Of a stretch of DNA of 37,459 nucleotides, positions 37,415 through 37,459 are shown one piece after another. Each line of letters starts with the position of its first letter. Position 1 is the first letter of the stretch. A model generated the notes under the pieces. It worked only from the letters and a program-made list of their open reading frames with translations, was not told the DNA's origin and did no database searches. Made by a program: the position numbers and the translations under genes. The DNA comes from a virus: positions 1 to 37,459 of the IMG/VR virus record IMGVR_UViG_3300044859_001178. One strand, written 5' to 3'.

Positions 37415-37459
37415 ATGCTGCCAGAACTCCCAGTCATCGACCCGAAGGTCAACGGCGGT
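37415..37459 (+). CDS. Start of a further tail gene, truncated by window end
   Basis: The ATG at 37415 follows the upstream TGA by one base; only 15 codons (MLPELPVIDPKVNGG) are visible. Position suggests a tail-tip component. Confidence 0.45.
   Translation, partial: MLPELPVIDPKVNGG

Overview
This window is a large part of the genome of a tailed double-stranded DNA phage (Caudoviricetes), probably a siphovirus. It has a GpA-type terminase, a portal, a protease-scaffold, a capsid, a tail tube, a G/GT tail-chaperone frameshift and a tape measure, with no sheath gene. The host cannot be named. A lipoprotein-type spanin candidate and a peptidoglycan peptidase fit a Gram-negative host. Almost no gene has a Shine-Dalgarno sequence; starts are instead preceded by A/C-rich leaders, by CCAAT-ATG, or by near-leaderless promoters. 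No integrase, DNA polymerase or reverse transcriptase is visible. The tail-tip genes expected between the last gene (37415) and the first fibre gene (open at the left edge) are missing, so part of the genome lies outside the window or across a permuted junction.

Layout: 1-2005 tail-fibre/appendage genes; 2013-2078 a compact tRNA-like element; 2104-3879 lysis cassette (two membrane proteins, a 54-residue lipoprotein, two small proteins, an M15 endolysin); 3876-8024 more fibre and appendage genes, closed by a strong terminator at 8076-8110. 8132-20701 is the early region on the plus strand: a near-leaderless ribbon-helix-helix gene, many tiny ATGA-coupled ORFs, an RNA ligase, a DHFR fused to a MazG-like tail, an SSB-like protein, a 3'-5' exonuclease, a Pif1/RecD-like helicase and a large VirE_N/PriCT_2/D5 primase-helicase. 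Two G-rich pentamer-built tandem arrays (9155-9265 and 10489-10856) lie in the untranslated leaders of early genes.

20769-22770 is a minus-strand block of seven small genes run from three near-identical promoters, including an XRE-type regulator; it converges on a bidirectional terminator at 20706-20737. 22808-23147 is AT-rich and carries dyad operators. 23148-37459 is the late region: HTH protein, RuvC-like resolvase, terminase small and large subunits, connector, portal, protease-scaffold, capsid, cement protein, terminator, neck and tail genes. Five late genes carry the hexamer TTGACA exactly 14 nt before ATG, which I cannot explain as a normal promoter.

The best candidates for something undescribed are the pentamer arrays, the TTGACA-N14-ATG signal, the conserved-spacer near-leaderless promoters, and the 66-nt tRNA-like element in a genome that also encodes an RNA ligase.
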